Source of the DNA: a virus | DNA length: 30,663 bases | Virus record (IMG/VR): IMGVR_UViG_3300046167_000185 | Span: 1 to 30,663 of that record | Direction: 5' to 3' (one strand) | Shown here: piece by piece, positions 5,949 through 12,186 of the stretch | Position numbering within the stretch: position 1 is the stretch's first letter | Layout: every line of letters starts with the position of its first letter | Made by a program: the position numbers and the translations under genes | Notes under the pieces: generated by a model | The model's input: the letters and a program-made list of their open reading frames with translations, nothing else | What the model was told of the DNA's origin: nothing | Database searches by the model: none

Positions 5949-5975
5949 AACGCTTCAACAACAGAGGAAAACGAT

Positions 5976-6350
5976 ATGTACGACGTACCAGATAGACCGA
6001 TTTCAGCCGACCCCAACTTCCAACGCATGTGGGGTGACGATGACCACGTTCACCAGATGGATGAAGTGGATGACAACGACACGCAGTTCAACCTGCATTG
6101 GTTCGGCATGGACGAGTACCTGTCGTTTGACAGCGGATTGATCGCCGACACCCGCGATGAGATGGATCGGCTTGTCGATCTGCTTCGCAACGAATGCGGT
6201 CTGGAGGTTAGTCAGCATCCCCATAACGGCGAAGAGTCAGACGTGCAGGGTGGGCTGGAAGATGCCGACGTTATTAACGGCAACCCAGCCGGTCAATACT
6301 TCATCATTGAACGCCGTCGAGTGATCGGTGTCGTGACGGAGGTACTGTGA
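5976..6350 (+). CDS. strongly acidic protein, first early gene (124 aa)
   Basis: Start chosen at 5976: a GAGGAAAA ribosome site precedes it and the earlier ATG at 5925 lies in the promoter. I count 29 Asp/Glu, 8 Arg and no Lys, a net charge near -21. The sequence has an acidic run (WGDDDHVHQMDEVDDND) and then a better ordered second half (DTRDEMDRLVDLLRNECGLEV ending in a beta segment, QYFIIERRRVIGVV). The stop overlaps the next start as GTGATG. Very acidic small early phage proteins sometimes mimic DNA and block restriction or other host DNA-binding proteins; that is a guess here. No family is recognised. Confidence 0.7.
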   Translation: MYDVPDRPISADPNFQRMWGDDDHVHQMDEVDDNDTQFNLHWFGMDEYLSFDSGLIADTRDEMDRLVDLLRNECGLEVSQHPHNGEESDVQGGLEDADVINGNPAGQYFIIERRRVIGVVTEVL

Positions 6351-6535
6351 TGGGCAGAGTAAAATCAGAAATGTTCCACGACGATCTTGGGCCGGACGAT
6401 GAGTTGGTACCTAAGCGCACCGGCGAAGACGTCCAAAAAGAAATAGAGGAATGCGACATCCCACGCGGCACGCAAGAACGACGAGAGTTTATGCATAAAA
6501 AGTTGAAGGAGTTGATTGAACATGTCAGCAAGTGA
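6350..6535 (+). CDS. small charged hypothetical protein (61 aa)
   Basis: ATG at 6350 overlaps the previous stop (TGATG), with GGAGG in front; a GTG at 6347 is an equal alternative. The protein is very hydrophilic (EMFHDDLGPDDELVPKRTGEDV, then RREFMHKKLKELIEHVSK), with a probable C-terminal helix. Its last 14 nt overlap the annealing-protein gene, so the two are probably coupled. Function unknown; it might act with the Rad52-type protein. Confidence 0.65.
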   Translation: MGRVKSEMFHDDLGPDDELVPKRTGEDVQKEIEECDIPRGTQERREFMHKKLKELIEHVSK

Positions 6536-7127
6536 AATCTACCACGCGCTCAGTAGGCCGTGGGCTAAAGGAGAAGTGAAAGAACGTAAAGGGCCGGGCG
6601 GTAAGATGCTGTCTTACGTTGATGCCCGCCAAGTCCAGAACCGATTGGACGAAGTCGTTGGTACGGAGAACTGGCAGACACATTTCTCGGAAGTCTGCGG
6701 TAATTACTGCTGCACCCTCTCTGTGAAAATAGATGGGGAGTGGATAGCCAAGTCAGATGGTGCCGGTGAGACCTCAATCGAAGGCGACAAAGGCGGTTTC
6801 AGTGACGCATTCAAACGCGCCGCTGTGTCCTTCGGTATCGCTCGGTACTTGTACTCAGACTCGGGCATGACACCCGAGCAATTCGACAAGCGCCGTGGCG
6901 TTATGGCTGACGTTCAGTCAGAAGATCCAGCCACCGTACCTAACGAAGCAGACAAGATGTTGGCAAACGAACTCGCGCAGGCAGTACAGAGCGAGAACAA
7001 AGAAAAAATCCTAGAGATCTGGGCCAGCCTTGTGACCGATCAGGAACGAACCGTGGCGACGTGGTCACTGATTGGAAGCCAGACCCGAACATACATAAAG
7101 AAAACTGTGAAGGAGAACCAGCAATGA
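6522..7127 (+). CDS. Rad52/22-type single-strand annealing protein
   Basis: 201 aa from ATG 6522, with AAGGAG 10 nt before it (a TTG at 6516 is also in frame). Family marks are clear: SYVDARQVQNRLDEVVG (about 31-47), a WQTHFSEV strand, DGEWIAKSDGAGE, and the signature KGGFSDAFKRAAVSFGIARYL at about 90-110, typical of the Rad52_Rad22 fold in phage annealing proteins. It would coat single strands and anneal them during recombination-dependent replication or repair. The C-terminal 70 residues are an acidic linker and helices (EADKMLANELAQAVQSENKEK) and may bind the SSB-like protein. It lies in an operon with the SSB-like gene; no exonuclease partner is seen beside it. Confidence 0.92.
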   Translation: MSASEIYHALSRPWAKGEVKERKGPGGKMLSYVDARQVQNRLDEVVGTENWQTHFSEVCGNYCCTLSVKIDGEWIAKSDGAGETSIEGDKGGFSDAFKRAAVSFGIARYLYSDSGMTPEQFDKRRGVMADVQSEDPATVPNEADKMLANELAQAVQSENKEKILEIWASLVTDQERTVATWSLIGSQTRTYIKKTVKENQQ

Positions 7128-7516
7128 AACCCAAACACGGATTCTCGAAAGAGATCTATACAATCGTGAAGGCGGACGGGCCACTCGCCTACAGCGGCAT
7201 TCACGCCCGATTGAGGCAGCGCAGTGTGCGGATGTCAAAAGACCAAGTGCTGAAAACCCTCAGCAACATGGTGCAGCGGAATCAGCTTGTGCGCTCAGAG
7301 CGCAACCCGAAGAAGTTTGTGGTCGTGGGGTTTGATGAGAACGTGATTGTCTCCGACCCTGTACCAACCCCTCCCGCTGTGGAGAAAACCCCTGAGATCG
7401 CAGAATTACCCCCTTCTGAGGGACTTACACAGTTAGATTCAACAGCGATCACGATGATCGCAGCCATCGCGGCAGGCACCGCCGCACTCACCACAATTAT
7501 TTTGAGGTATTTATGA
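7124..7516 (+). CDS. winged-helix protein with C-terminal membrane anchor (130 aa)
   Basis: ATG at 7124 overlaps the annealing-protein stop (ATGA) and has AAGGAG in front; the frame is open upstream to 7061 but that part overlaps the annealing gene. Residues 8-70 read as a winged helix: SKEIYTIVKADGPLAYSGI, a recognition-like helix (SKDQVLKTLSNMVQRNQLV), then a basic wing (RSERNPKKFVVVG). A Pro/Glu-rich linker (80-100) leads to a hydrophobic stretch at about 108-128 (TAITMIAAIAAGTAALTTII), which fits one membrane segment. A DNA-binding head tied to the membrane is unusual in a replication/recombination operon. It may anchor phage DNA or the recombination complex to the membrane (inference). 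Confidence 0.7.
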   Translation: MKPKHGFSKEIYTIVKADGPLAYSGIHARLRQRSVRMSKDQVLKTLSNMVQRNQLVRSERNPKKFVVVGFDENVIVSDPVPTPPAVEKTPEIAELPPSEGLTQLDSTAITMIAAIAAGTAALTTIILRYL

Positions 7517-7803
7517 GCGATAAAAAACGCGAATTCGCAAACGGCCTATACGTCAAGGAGCCTTGGCCTAATTCGCCGGATTGGGTGAAATTTCGTATTA
7601 ACATTAACAGGGAACAACTGATGCCTTGGCTGCAAAGCACAGAGACCGACAACGGCTGGATTAATTTAGAGGTGAAGCTCAACCAGAAAGGTGAATTATT
7701 TGCTGACGTGAATCGCGGCAAGAAAGGACAGCAGGCTCCGCAGCCAGCGCAGCCAGCCAAGTCGAATCCGTTTGAATCTCTGGACGAGGATATACCTTTC
7801 TGA
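7513..7803 (+). CDS. SSB-like single-stranded DNA-binding protein
   Basis: 96 aa, ATG at 7513 overlapping the previous stop (ATGA). The body contains alternating strands (WVKFRININREQLMPWL, NGWINLEVKLNQKGELFADV), followed by a Gln/Pro/Ala linker (GQQAPQPAQPAK) and the acidic tip SLDEDIPF. That tip is the hallmark by which bacterial SSB proteins bind replication and repair partners. The core is shorter than a full SSB OB fold and I do not see the usual aromatic set, so it may be a divergent phage SSB or a protein that only borrows the tail. Position next to the annealing protein supports a role on single-stranded DNA. Confidence 0.7.
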   Translation: MSDKKREFANGLYVKEPWPNSPDWVKFRININREQLMPWLQSTETDNGWINLEVKLNQKGELFADVNRGKKGQQAPQPAQPAKSNPFESLDEDIPF

Positions 7804-7921
7804 TTCTATTGTGTGGCGGGAAACTTTCCGGGCAGGCGAGCGCCAGCGTCAGCCTCCCGTAAGGGATATGAGAATCAGATGGTGTGCTTGTGCCCGCATT
7901 GATTCACACATCAACACCATC
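7801..7921 (+). promoter_or_regulatory. structured intergenic element (two closed inverted repeats, GNRA-capped hairpin)
   Basis: Bases 7801-7807 (TGATTCT, including the SSB-like stop codon) pair perfectly with 7871-7877. Inside this closing stem are GGAA-ACT-TTCC (about 7820-7830), a bulged hairpin AGGC...GCCT (7834-7855), and TCCC-GTAA-GGGA (7855-7866), a 4-bp stem with a GNRA tetraloop. Directly after comes GATGGTGT (7878-7885) pairing perfectly with ACACCATC (7914-7921). The next gene starts 28 nt later. It could be an mRNA leader that controls the helicase-loader-like gene, a processing or termination structure, or a replication origin. It matches no RNA family that I recognise. Confidence 0.55.
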
Positions 7922-7948
7922 AACTGGCGCACTTAACTAAGGAAAGAC

Positions 7949-8416
7949 ATGATTGAGAAAGAAGACTTCACGCGGCTGTATAAACCATTCTTCCAGCTTC
8001 ACCCGTTCAAGAAACGGGACTGGCCGGACGGGTTGGGCGAAGTACATTACAAAGCATTCTGCCGTGACAGCCCCGCCCTCATGCAAGAAGCGATGGGCTT
8101 GTTGGTCGAGAAGCTAGACCACTTCCCAACACCCAAGGACATACGGGCGCAGATCACCGCACTCAGTACATCAAAGAGTGAGGGCAACGAAGGCAAGACC
8201 AACGGCACCAGCATTAACGAAGAGATAGCTACGCGCTACCTCGAGCACAAGCATGGCGTGGAGTACAACGGTAAGCCAGTGCCGTGTCCTGACCCTCTTC
8301 CGTCGTGGATTAAACAAGAGGTTGACCGGGTTGATGACATGCTCGGCCCGCAGTTCCCCATTAAATCTAAGCTAGGAAACGTAGGCTTTGCCATTGTCCA
8401 AAAGGAAAACCGATGA
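7949..8416 (+). CDS. possible replication protein (helicase-loader-like), 155 aa
   Basis: ATG at 7949 with AGGAAAG in front. The N-terminal 75 residues have the outline of small phage helicase loaders: an aromatic start (YKPFFQLHPFKKRDW), a helix with regular spacing (ALMQEAMGLLVEKL), then DHFPTPKDIRAQI, a motif that I associate with loader/inhibitor proteins of the G39P type. A polar Ser/Gly/Thr/Asn linker follows (TSKSEGNEGKTNGTS) and a C-terminal helical part. The phage has no helicase or polymerase gene, so a loader that takes over the host helicase would make sense. This is an inference from pattern and position; an unrelated function is possible. Confidence 0.45.
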   Translation: MIEKEDFTRLYKPFFQLHPFKKRDWPDGLGEVHYKAFCRDSPALMQEAMGLLVEKLDHFPTPKDIRAQITALSTSKSEGNEGKTNGTSINEEIATRYLEHKHGVEYNGKPVPCPDPLPSWIKQEVDRVDDMLGPQFPIKSKLGNVGFAIVQKENR

Positions 8417-8604
8417 ACGACGCACTCAAAGAATTCTTAGCCAACGGTGGTGAGATTCAGCAGCTACCATCGAATGTGCCACGCGACTTGAACGTCTGCC
8501 TGAATTGTAAGAACCTATTCCCCACAGCGGAGATGACCAAGGGTAGCCAGCGCCGATGCAAGAAGTGCCACGAGAGACACACGAACTTCAAGACGAGCCG
8601 GTAG
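8413..8604 (+). CDS. small zinc-ribbon protein (63 aa)
   Basis: ATG at 8413 overlaps the previous stop (ATGA). The C-terminal half carries CLNCKNLF (Cys36-x2-Cys39 region) and RRCKKCHERH, two CxxC pairs about 20 residues apart, which should bind one zinc ion. The N-terminus (LKEFLANGGEIQQLPSNVPRDL) resembles the short regulators of many phages that carry a ...FLANGG.I..LP motif. A DNA- or RNA-binding role is likely; the exact partner is unknown. Basic residues around the second knuckle fit nucleic-acid contact. Confidence 0.7.
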   Translation: MNDALKEFLANGGEIQQLPSNVPRDLNVCLNCKNLFPTAEMTKGSQRRCKKCHERHTNFKTSR

Positions 8605-8837
8605 ACTTGTTTTACAAAGCCATCAAAGCGCAAGAAAGACTGCAGCGTGAGTATCTCGATTACAGGTTAGCCAACGTCAGCGCCCCGTTCAGTGAGGCAA
8701 CCAAGCGGCAGATATGGGAATGGCAACGTCAAAAAAAGACCACTCGGTGGATTGCGGACGAACTGAAGGTGACACGCTACAAGATTCACCTGCTAGTTAA
8801 GCGGACATCGTGGCCTGCGCCGACGAACCTAGCCTAA
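8556..8837 (+). CDS. helix-turn-helix protein, last early gene (93 aa)
   Basis: The frame starts with ATG at 8556, 49 nt inside the zinc-ribbon gene and without a good ribosome site. TTG at 8607, just after the previous stop, is an alternative that would give 76 aa. The C-terminal half reads as a homeodomain-like HTH: SEATKRQIWEWQRQKKT followed by RWIADELKVTRYKIHLLV. Last in the early operon, it may be a late-gene activator in the manner of lambda Q or other end-of-operon regulators; this is a guess from position. Its stop codon overlaps the convergent 29-aa late gene by 4 nt. Confidence 0.65.
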   Translation: MQEVPRETHELQDEPVDLFYKAIKAQERLQREYLDYRLANVSAPFSEATKRQIWEWQRQKKTTRWIADELKVTRYKIHLLVKRTSWPAPTNLA

Positions 8838-8923
8838 AACAATATCGAGGCGAACCAGACAGCCACGAAGATACCGGCGATCATAGCTGCCACGCAAACC
8901 ACACTCCCTAACAGCGGCTTCAT
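8834..8923 (-). CDS. single-span membrane micropeptide (29 aa)
   Basis: ATG at 8923 overlaps the TGA of the gene before it (ATGA), giving MKPLLGSVVCVAAMIAGIF... and ending in TAG at 8834. Almost the whole peptide is one hydrophobic helix with a short basic N-terminus. It is the last gene of the long late operon, next to the lysis cassette. Small single-span phage peptides can act as holin modulators or pinholin-like proteins; no such role is proven here. The length makes a chance frame possible, but the exact ATGA coupling supports it. Confidence 0.55.
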   Translation of the reverse strand: MKPLLGSVVCVAAMIAGIFVAVWFASILF

Positions 8924-9372
8924 ATCTGGAAGATCAGCCAGATAGCGAGCATGATAGCGATGGGGATGAGGCCAACAGAGACAGCGATGACAATGGCTAG
9001 CTGGGTTAGCTCTTTCTTCCTGCGCTTTCTAGCCAACTCCAACTGGCGGATCTCAGCAGCCCTAGCCTTGCGAGCCTCGGCCATTGCCTTCATCGCATCG
9101 TCCCACAACTGACCGTTGCCCGAATAAAGGAATGCCTCGCGCACTTGTGCTAACGCATCGTCAGCTTCCTTCTTCGCTAACTGCGCTTTGACAGCATCGG
9201 CTGCGCTGAGTGTCTTGGTGTTTTGTAGTCTTTGTAGATCGTGCTGACCCTCGGCTAGTGCGGATAGGTAGCCACTGATCTGGCTGAGGTCTTGAGTTGC
9301 TTGAGCCGTTTTGTTTAGAGCAGAGGCGGCCATGTTAAGGCCACTGATGATAGCCCCTAGCTCAAGAACCAT
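8920..9372 (-). CDS. hypothetical protein with C-terminal membrane helix (150 aa)
   Basis: ATG at 9372. The N-terminal 120 residues are helical and polar with Ala-rich stretches; the segment VREAFLYSGNGQLWDDAMKA is striking, and I recall similar segments in proteins of unknown function in marine phages. Residues about 100-120 are very basic (EIRQLELARKRRKKE), followed by a 25-residue hydrophobic helix (LAIVIAVSVGLIPIAIMLAI...). This is a tail-anchored topology. It follows the endolysin by 3 nt, so a role in lysis or membrane-associated assembly is possible. No catalytic motif. Confidence 0.7.
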   Translation of the reverse strand: MVLELGAIISGLNMAASALNKTAQATQDLSQISGYLSALAEGQHDLQRLQNTKTLSAADAVKAQLAKKEADDALAQVREAFLYSGNGQLWDDAMKAMAEARKARAAEIRQLELARKRRKKELTQLAIVIAVSVGLIPIAIMLAIWLIFQI

Positions 9373-9375
9373 TCC

Positions 9376-9723
9376 TTAGTAAACCCATAACACAGGTTCT
9401 GTCTCGCGCATATCAACGTGAACGAATGTCTTGGCTACGCCTATGCCTCGGAATCCAAGGTAAAACGCCTGTTTAACTAACTGCCTACGTTCCACGCCAT
9501 TAGCTACTGCGATGTCACAAGCAATACCCTGTGCATGGGTACCCGGCTTTGACTTCTTAGCCTCTAAACTATGACGGGGAGAGCGGTATCCAGACGTGAT
9601 GTACAGCGGTCTACCAACAGCAGAGCGTAGCTCATCGACCCTGCGTATAAACTCCGAGTCCATCTCATTCTCGCCGGTCTCTTGGCAGTCGAAGTCTTCA
9701 CGCTTGAAGTAGAGGTAGTCCAT
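9376..9723 (-). CDS. endolysin: M15-type zinc peptidase
   Basis: 115 aa from ATG 9723 (TGATG overlap with the holin); a GTG at 9726 would add one residue. The metal-site motifs of the M15 D-Ala-D-Ala carboxypeptidase/endopeptidase family are all present: SGYRSP at 44-49, GTHAQGIACDI with His63 and Asp70, and VHVDMRE with His102 and Asp104. Such enzymes cut peptide bonds in the peptidoglycan stem or cross-link. It has no signal peptide, so release needs the holin gene next to it. The short one-domain form is usual for phages of Gram-negative hosts. No cell-wall-binding domain is present. Confidence 0.92.
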   Translation of the reverse strand: MDYLYFKREDFDCQETGENEMDSEFIRRVDELRSAVGRPLYITSGYRSPRHSLEAKKSKPGTHAQGIACDIAVANGVERRQLVKQAFYLGFRGIGVAKTFVHVDMRETEPVLWVY

Positions 9724-10094
9724 CACTTCTTAACCTTGTTCATTATTCCTATCGCGCCCCTCACACCGAAGGATGCAGCGATGATCACGGACAACCCGTA
9801 CTGGTACCACTGCGGCATGGTCGCTAGAACTGCAAAGCCCTCACGGACATACGGTACAGCCGAGGGTACGAATGCTAGAACCAATGGGATGGAAAACAGA
9901 ATGGTGATCCACTCGTCTTTCCAGCTAGTATTGCTAGCCCTAGCCATAGCGGTTTCCCAATCAGCCGCGCTCTTCGATTGGTTGATCATAACCGCAGCTT
10001 CAGCCTCAGCCTTTGCTTTAGTCTTGGCAACCTTGCCTTCGATCCACGTTCTGCCCAGATCGGCAATCGGCCCTATGGCATTGAAGAAGCTCAC
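9723..10094 (-). CDS. holin of the 3-TM (gene-transfer-agent) type
   Basis: 123 aa. The N-terminal 55 residues are a charged Ala-rich helix (KVAKTKAKAEAEAAV), then TSWKDEWITILFSIPLVLAFVPSAV, GFAVLATMPQWYQYGLSVIIAASFGVRG: two clear membrane segments and a hydrophobic turn. The SWKDEW start, IPLVLAF.P and the MPQWYQYG motif match the GTA_holin_3TM family. It should form the inner-membrane lesion that lets the endolysin out. The gene overlaps the endolysin downstream and the 77-aa membrane protein upstream (4 nt), a lysis cassette. Confidence 0.85.
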   Translation of the reverse strand: MSFFNAIGPIADLGRTWIEGKVAKTKAKAEAEAAVMINQSKSAADWETAMARASNTSWKDEWITILFSIPLVLAFVPSAVPYVREGFAVLATMPQWYQYGLSVIIAASFGVRGAIGIMNKVKK

Positions 10095-10324
10095 TTGTCT
10101 GCCTTCTCGTCCAGCTTGAGCATGATTCGATTAAACATATCCCGTAGTTCAGCCATGTCTACCCGATAGTCATCGCGGCGTACATATGTCTCGGTCGATC
10201 TACGCTCCATGTCGTACAGTTCCCTGCGCGTACCTTGTAGCATGTCCCAGAAAATCTTCATAAAGAAACCAGCCAATAGCATCAGCCCACCAAGAACTAC
10301 ATCGAAGGCCGTGTTCATGTCCAT
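10091..10324 (-). CDS. small N-anchored coiled-coil protein of the lysis cassette (77 aa)
   Basis: ATG at 10324. Residues 7-25 form a membrane helix (FDVVLGGLMLLAGFFMKIF), followed by a charged helix (MLQGTRRELYDMERRS, YVRRDDYRVDMAELRDMFNRIM). One N-terminal anchor with a long helix outside is the layout of inner-membrane spanins and also of many small holin-associated phage proteins. The YVRRDDY...L..I...L..K.DK pattern is common next to phage holins. Overlaps holin by 4 nt. No matching outer-membrane lipoprotein is encoded beside it. Confidence 0.7.
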   Translation of the reverse strand: MDMNTAFDVVLGGLMLLAGFFMKIFWDMLQGTRRELYDMERRSTETYVRRDDYRVDMAELRDMFNRIMLKLDEKADK

Positions 10325-10482
10325 TAACTTCTCGCTGTCTTAGCCGAGTCCTTAAACGCTTTCGCCGTGGGCGCTCCAGCAGTGCCGGGTTTACGCATGC
10401 GCTCGCCAGACCCGCCAGCAATACGCTCACGCTTCTTCATAATGTTGTAGTACAAACCCTTCTTAGGTTTCTTCATGTCCAT
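10324..10482 (-). CDS. small very basic protein (52 aa)
   Basis: Start at 10482 (AGGA at a good distance) or 10476, whose ATG overlaps the previous stop as ATGA. The product is MDMKKPKKGLYYNIMKKRER and then a Gly/Ala/Pro/Lys-rich tail (GTAGAPTAKAFKDSAKT). I recall this KKGLYYNI...RK.GT.GAPTAKAF outline from many phage genomes, always small and of unknown role. It is strongly positively charged and could bind DNA in the head. Its stop overlaps the next start as TAATG. Confidence 0.7.
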   Translation of the reverse strand: MDMKKPKKGLYYNIMKKRERIAGGSGERMRKPGTAGAPTAKAFKDSAKTARS

Positions 10483-10754
10483 TTCGTCCTGTTAGCCCAG
10501 TATGCCGCAGACATCTTGCCCTTGCGGATGTTCCTTGCGTGTCTCGCCTTGAACGATGCACGCCTGTTTCTTGCCGATTCAGACTCACTCTTGCTGGGAG
10601 GGGAGCCGCTTACACCTTGCTGACCGTAACGGATGGTCTTGACCTTATCACCCTCTTTAGCCACAACGACGTGCGACTTGGTCGGATGCTTCGGTGTCCT
10701 CTTTGGTTTGTTGTAACCAGACACACCGATCCTATCAAGCAAGCTCTCACTCAT
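10473..10754 (-). CDS. small basic hypothetical protein (93 aa)
   Basis: ATG at 10754. The protein is Lys/Arg/Ser-rich throughout (GYNKPKRTPKHPTKSHVVV, SKSESESARNRRASFKARHARNI) and ends MSAAYWANRTKWT. The end FKARHARNI.KGKMSAAYWANR..W recalls small phage proteins found near structural or lysis genes; I know no function. Low complexity and positive charge fit DNA binding or virion packing. It overlaps the neighbours by 8 nt upstream and 4 to 10 nt downstream. Confidence 0.7.
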   Translation of the reverse strand: MSESLLDRIGVSGYNKPKRTPKHPTKSHVVVAKEGDKVKTIRYGQQGVSGSPPSKSESESARNRRASFKARHARNIRKGKMSAAYWANRTKWT

Positions 10755-10896
10755 TGTTGAACGCGATCTTGTTCAGGATCTTGTACGCCGTGATTGCCCA
10801 CGGCTTATCTTGTGGTGCAGTCGTGGTTGCACAGATGACCGATGCTATAGCTATAGCAGCCGTCACTATGTTAAAGGCCAGTATTATGTATTCCAT
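10747..10896 (-). CDS. small membrane protein (49 aa)
   Basis: ATG at 10896, TGA at 10747-10749, overlapping the basic protein by 8 nt. The first 30 residues are a membrane helix (IILAFNIVTAAIAIASVICA), followed by a short polar tail (PQDKPWAITAYKILNKI). It lies just upstream of the lysis cassette, between the fibre module and the holin. Similar short TM proteins with a ...P..KPW..K.YK....A tail are common in phages; role unknown, perhaps a holin partner. Confidence 0.7.
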   Translation of the reverse strand: MEYIILAFNIVTAAIAIASVICATTTAPQDKPWAITAYKILNKIAFNNE

Positions 10897-10897
10897 G

Positions 10898-11263
10898 TCA
10901 GTCTCCTATTTCTACCCATTGACCGTTATCTTCATCCCACTCATAAATACTATCGCTCGATTCGTCATCTGGATAAGGTACAGGAGGATTCCAACAGCAA
11001 GTGTCTTCATCCAATACCCAGCTAGGAAAGGGCTTGGGAGGGATAAATGCGTCACGCACTGGGTCGTATGTAAACCCAATACCAGCGTAGTTTTTGCGTA
11101 AAGCCACGCCGCCATCAGGCTCTAAGTCCTGACCCAGATGAACACCCTCGCGAGTATTGTAAGAGGTCTGCACCCAAGTCCCTTCCTGAGTGTCAACAAA
11201 CTCTTGCTCGGCAACAATCACGTTCTCAACAATACCATCAACTACTTTTGCAAAATGCGCCAT
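10898..11263 (-). CDS. fibre-module hypothetical protein, of a type recalled from marine phages (121 aa)
   Basis: 121 aa, acidic. The N-terminus MAHFAKVVDGIVENVIVAEQEF is a small beta-rich domain also echoed in the 14395 gene. The centre and end carry RKNYAGIGFTYDPVRDAFIPP, FPSWVLDEDTCCWNPPVPYP and a Glu/Trp-rich close (YEWDEDNGQWVEI). I recall this pattern clearly from many marine tailed phages beside tail fibre genes. Its exact role (virion part or assembly factor) is not known to me. CxxW-type repeated WDxD motifs suggest a folded beta unit. Confidence 0.75.
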   Translation of the reverse strand: MAHFAKVVDGIVENVIVAEQEFVDTQEGTWVQTSYNTREGVHLGQDLEPDGGVALRKNYAGIGFTYDPVRDAFIPPKPFPSWVLDEDTCCWNPPVPYPDDESSDSIYEWDEDNGQWVEIGD

Positions 11264-11271
11264 GACTTATC

Positions 11272-12186
11272 CTATGCCGTAGTAAACGTGCCACTAGAAG
11301 TGAACGTATGGTAGGTGTAACCCCCAGAGGATGTAATGGTTCCGCCTGTGCCCCGTTGCCCTCCTTGGTATCTAACAATCGCTACACCTGAAGCGCCGTT
11401 ACCCGGCATACCCACTACGCTGTAAGTGTTAAGGGTTCGACCTCCACCACCTCCACCAGATCCAGTATTCACCGTTGCGTTAGTTCCGTTAACTTTATAA
11501 GTCCAAGTTACCGATGCACCCTTACCGCCGCCGCCTGAACCACCAGCGCCAGCGTTATTCCCAGCTTCGACGTTAGATCTTTTTCCGGTAGCGCCACCGC
11601 CACCTCCACCACGGGTCACGCCGTCAAGCCATGTATACCCCGGCCCACCAGCAGCGCCAACTAGCTCCACATTCCCAGCATCTACGCCATCACCGCCTGT
11701 GCCAGCCCCGCCACCGCCATTGTATGCGCCGCCTAAATTTCCATCACCGCCATAGTAACCATTTGAATGCACCAACCCGGGCCACGCTGAGTTACCCCTA
11801 CCGCCACCACCACCGCCGCCGCCTGCGCCTGACGAGGAGGGCTGATTAATGGCGCCGCCGCCACCACCGAATGCATACAATTCAAGCGTAGAACCCCCAG
11901 AAGAGCGATAAAAATAAGTACCGCCTCCTGTGGCACCCTGATTATAGTTTGAGTTTTGTGCTGAAGAGCCACCGCCTATGTAGACGGTGTAATTCAAACC
12001 CGCCGGTGGTTCCGTTACTGTGCCTGTTAAGTATTGGCCAGCGGCACCGCCGCCAGAAGCATAATACCAAGTAGCCCCCACTCCACCGCCAGCTATGGCG
12101 TATACCTCTAAGACGTAAGGAACTGGGCCGCCCCCAGCACCTACAGCTTTACGCATAGAGAACGCGCTTACGTTAGCACTTAGCAT
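11272..12186 (-). CDS. glycine-rich tail fibre/receptor-binding protein (304 aa)
   Basis: 304 aa, more than one-third glycine, with runs such as GGGGGGGGRG and motifs GGGGAGTGGDGVD. The start (MLSANVSAFSMRKAVGAGGG) is followed by short strands (PYVLEVYAIAGGG, NYTVYIGGGSS) and ends in a less glycine-rich strand region (GYTYHTFTSSGTFTT). Glycine-rich beds of this kind form polyglycine-helix tips in adhesins of phages with fibre proteins, which vary fast and set host range. It is the second of two such genes here; the other is at 14702. Confidence 0.8.
   Translation of the reverse strand: MLSANVSAFSMRKAVGAGGGPVPYVLEVYAIAGGGVGATWYYASGGGAAGQYLTGTVTEPPAGLNYTVYIGGGSSAQNSNYNQGATGGGTYFYRSSGGSTLELYAFGGGGGAINQPSSSGAGGGGGGGGRGNSAWPGLVHSNGYYGGDGNLGGAYNGGGGAGTGGDGVDAGNVELVGAAGGPGYTWLDGVTRGGGGGGATGKRSNVEAGNNAGAGGSGGGGKGASVTWTYKVNGTNATVNTGSGGGGGGRTLNTYSVVGMPGNGASGVAIVRYQGGQRGTGGTITSSGGYTYHTFTSSGTFTTA

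Noticed and set aside
7801-7877. tRNA-like size and 7-bp closing stem
   Set aside because: The length and stem fit a tRNA, but there is no T-arm with TTC, no anticodon arm of the right size and no CCA-like end.
11272-12186. CRISPR or tandem repeats in the Gly-rich genes
   Set aside because: The repeating look comes from glycine codons in low-complexity protein, without regular repeat-spacer units.
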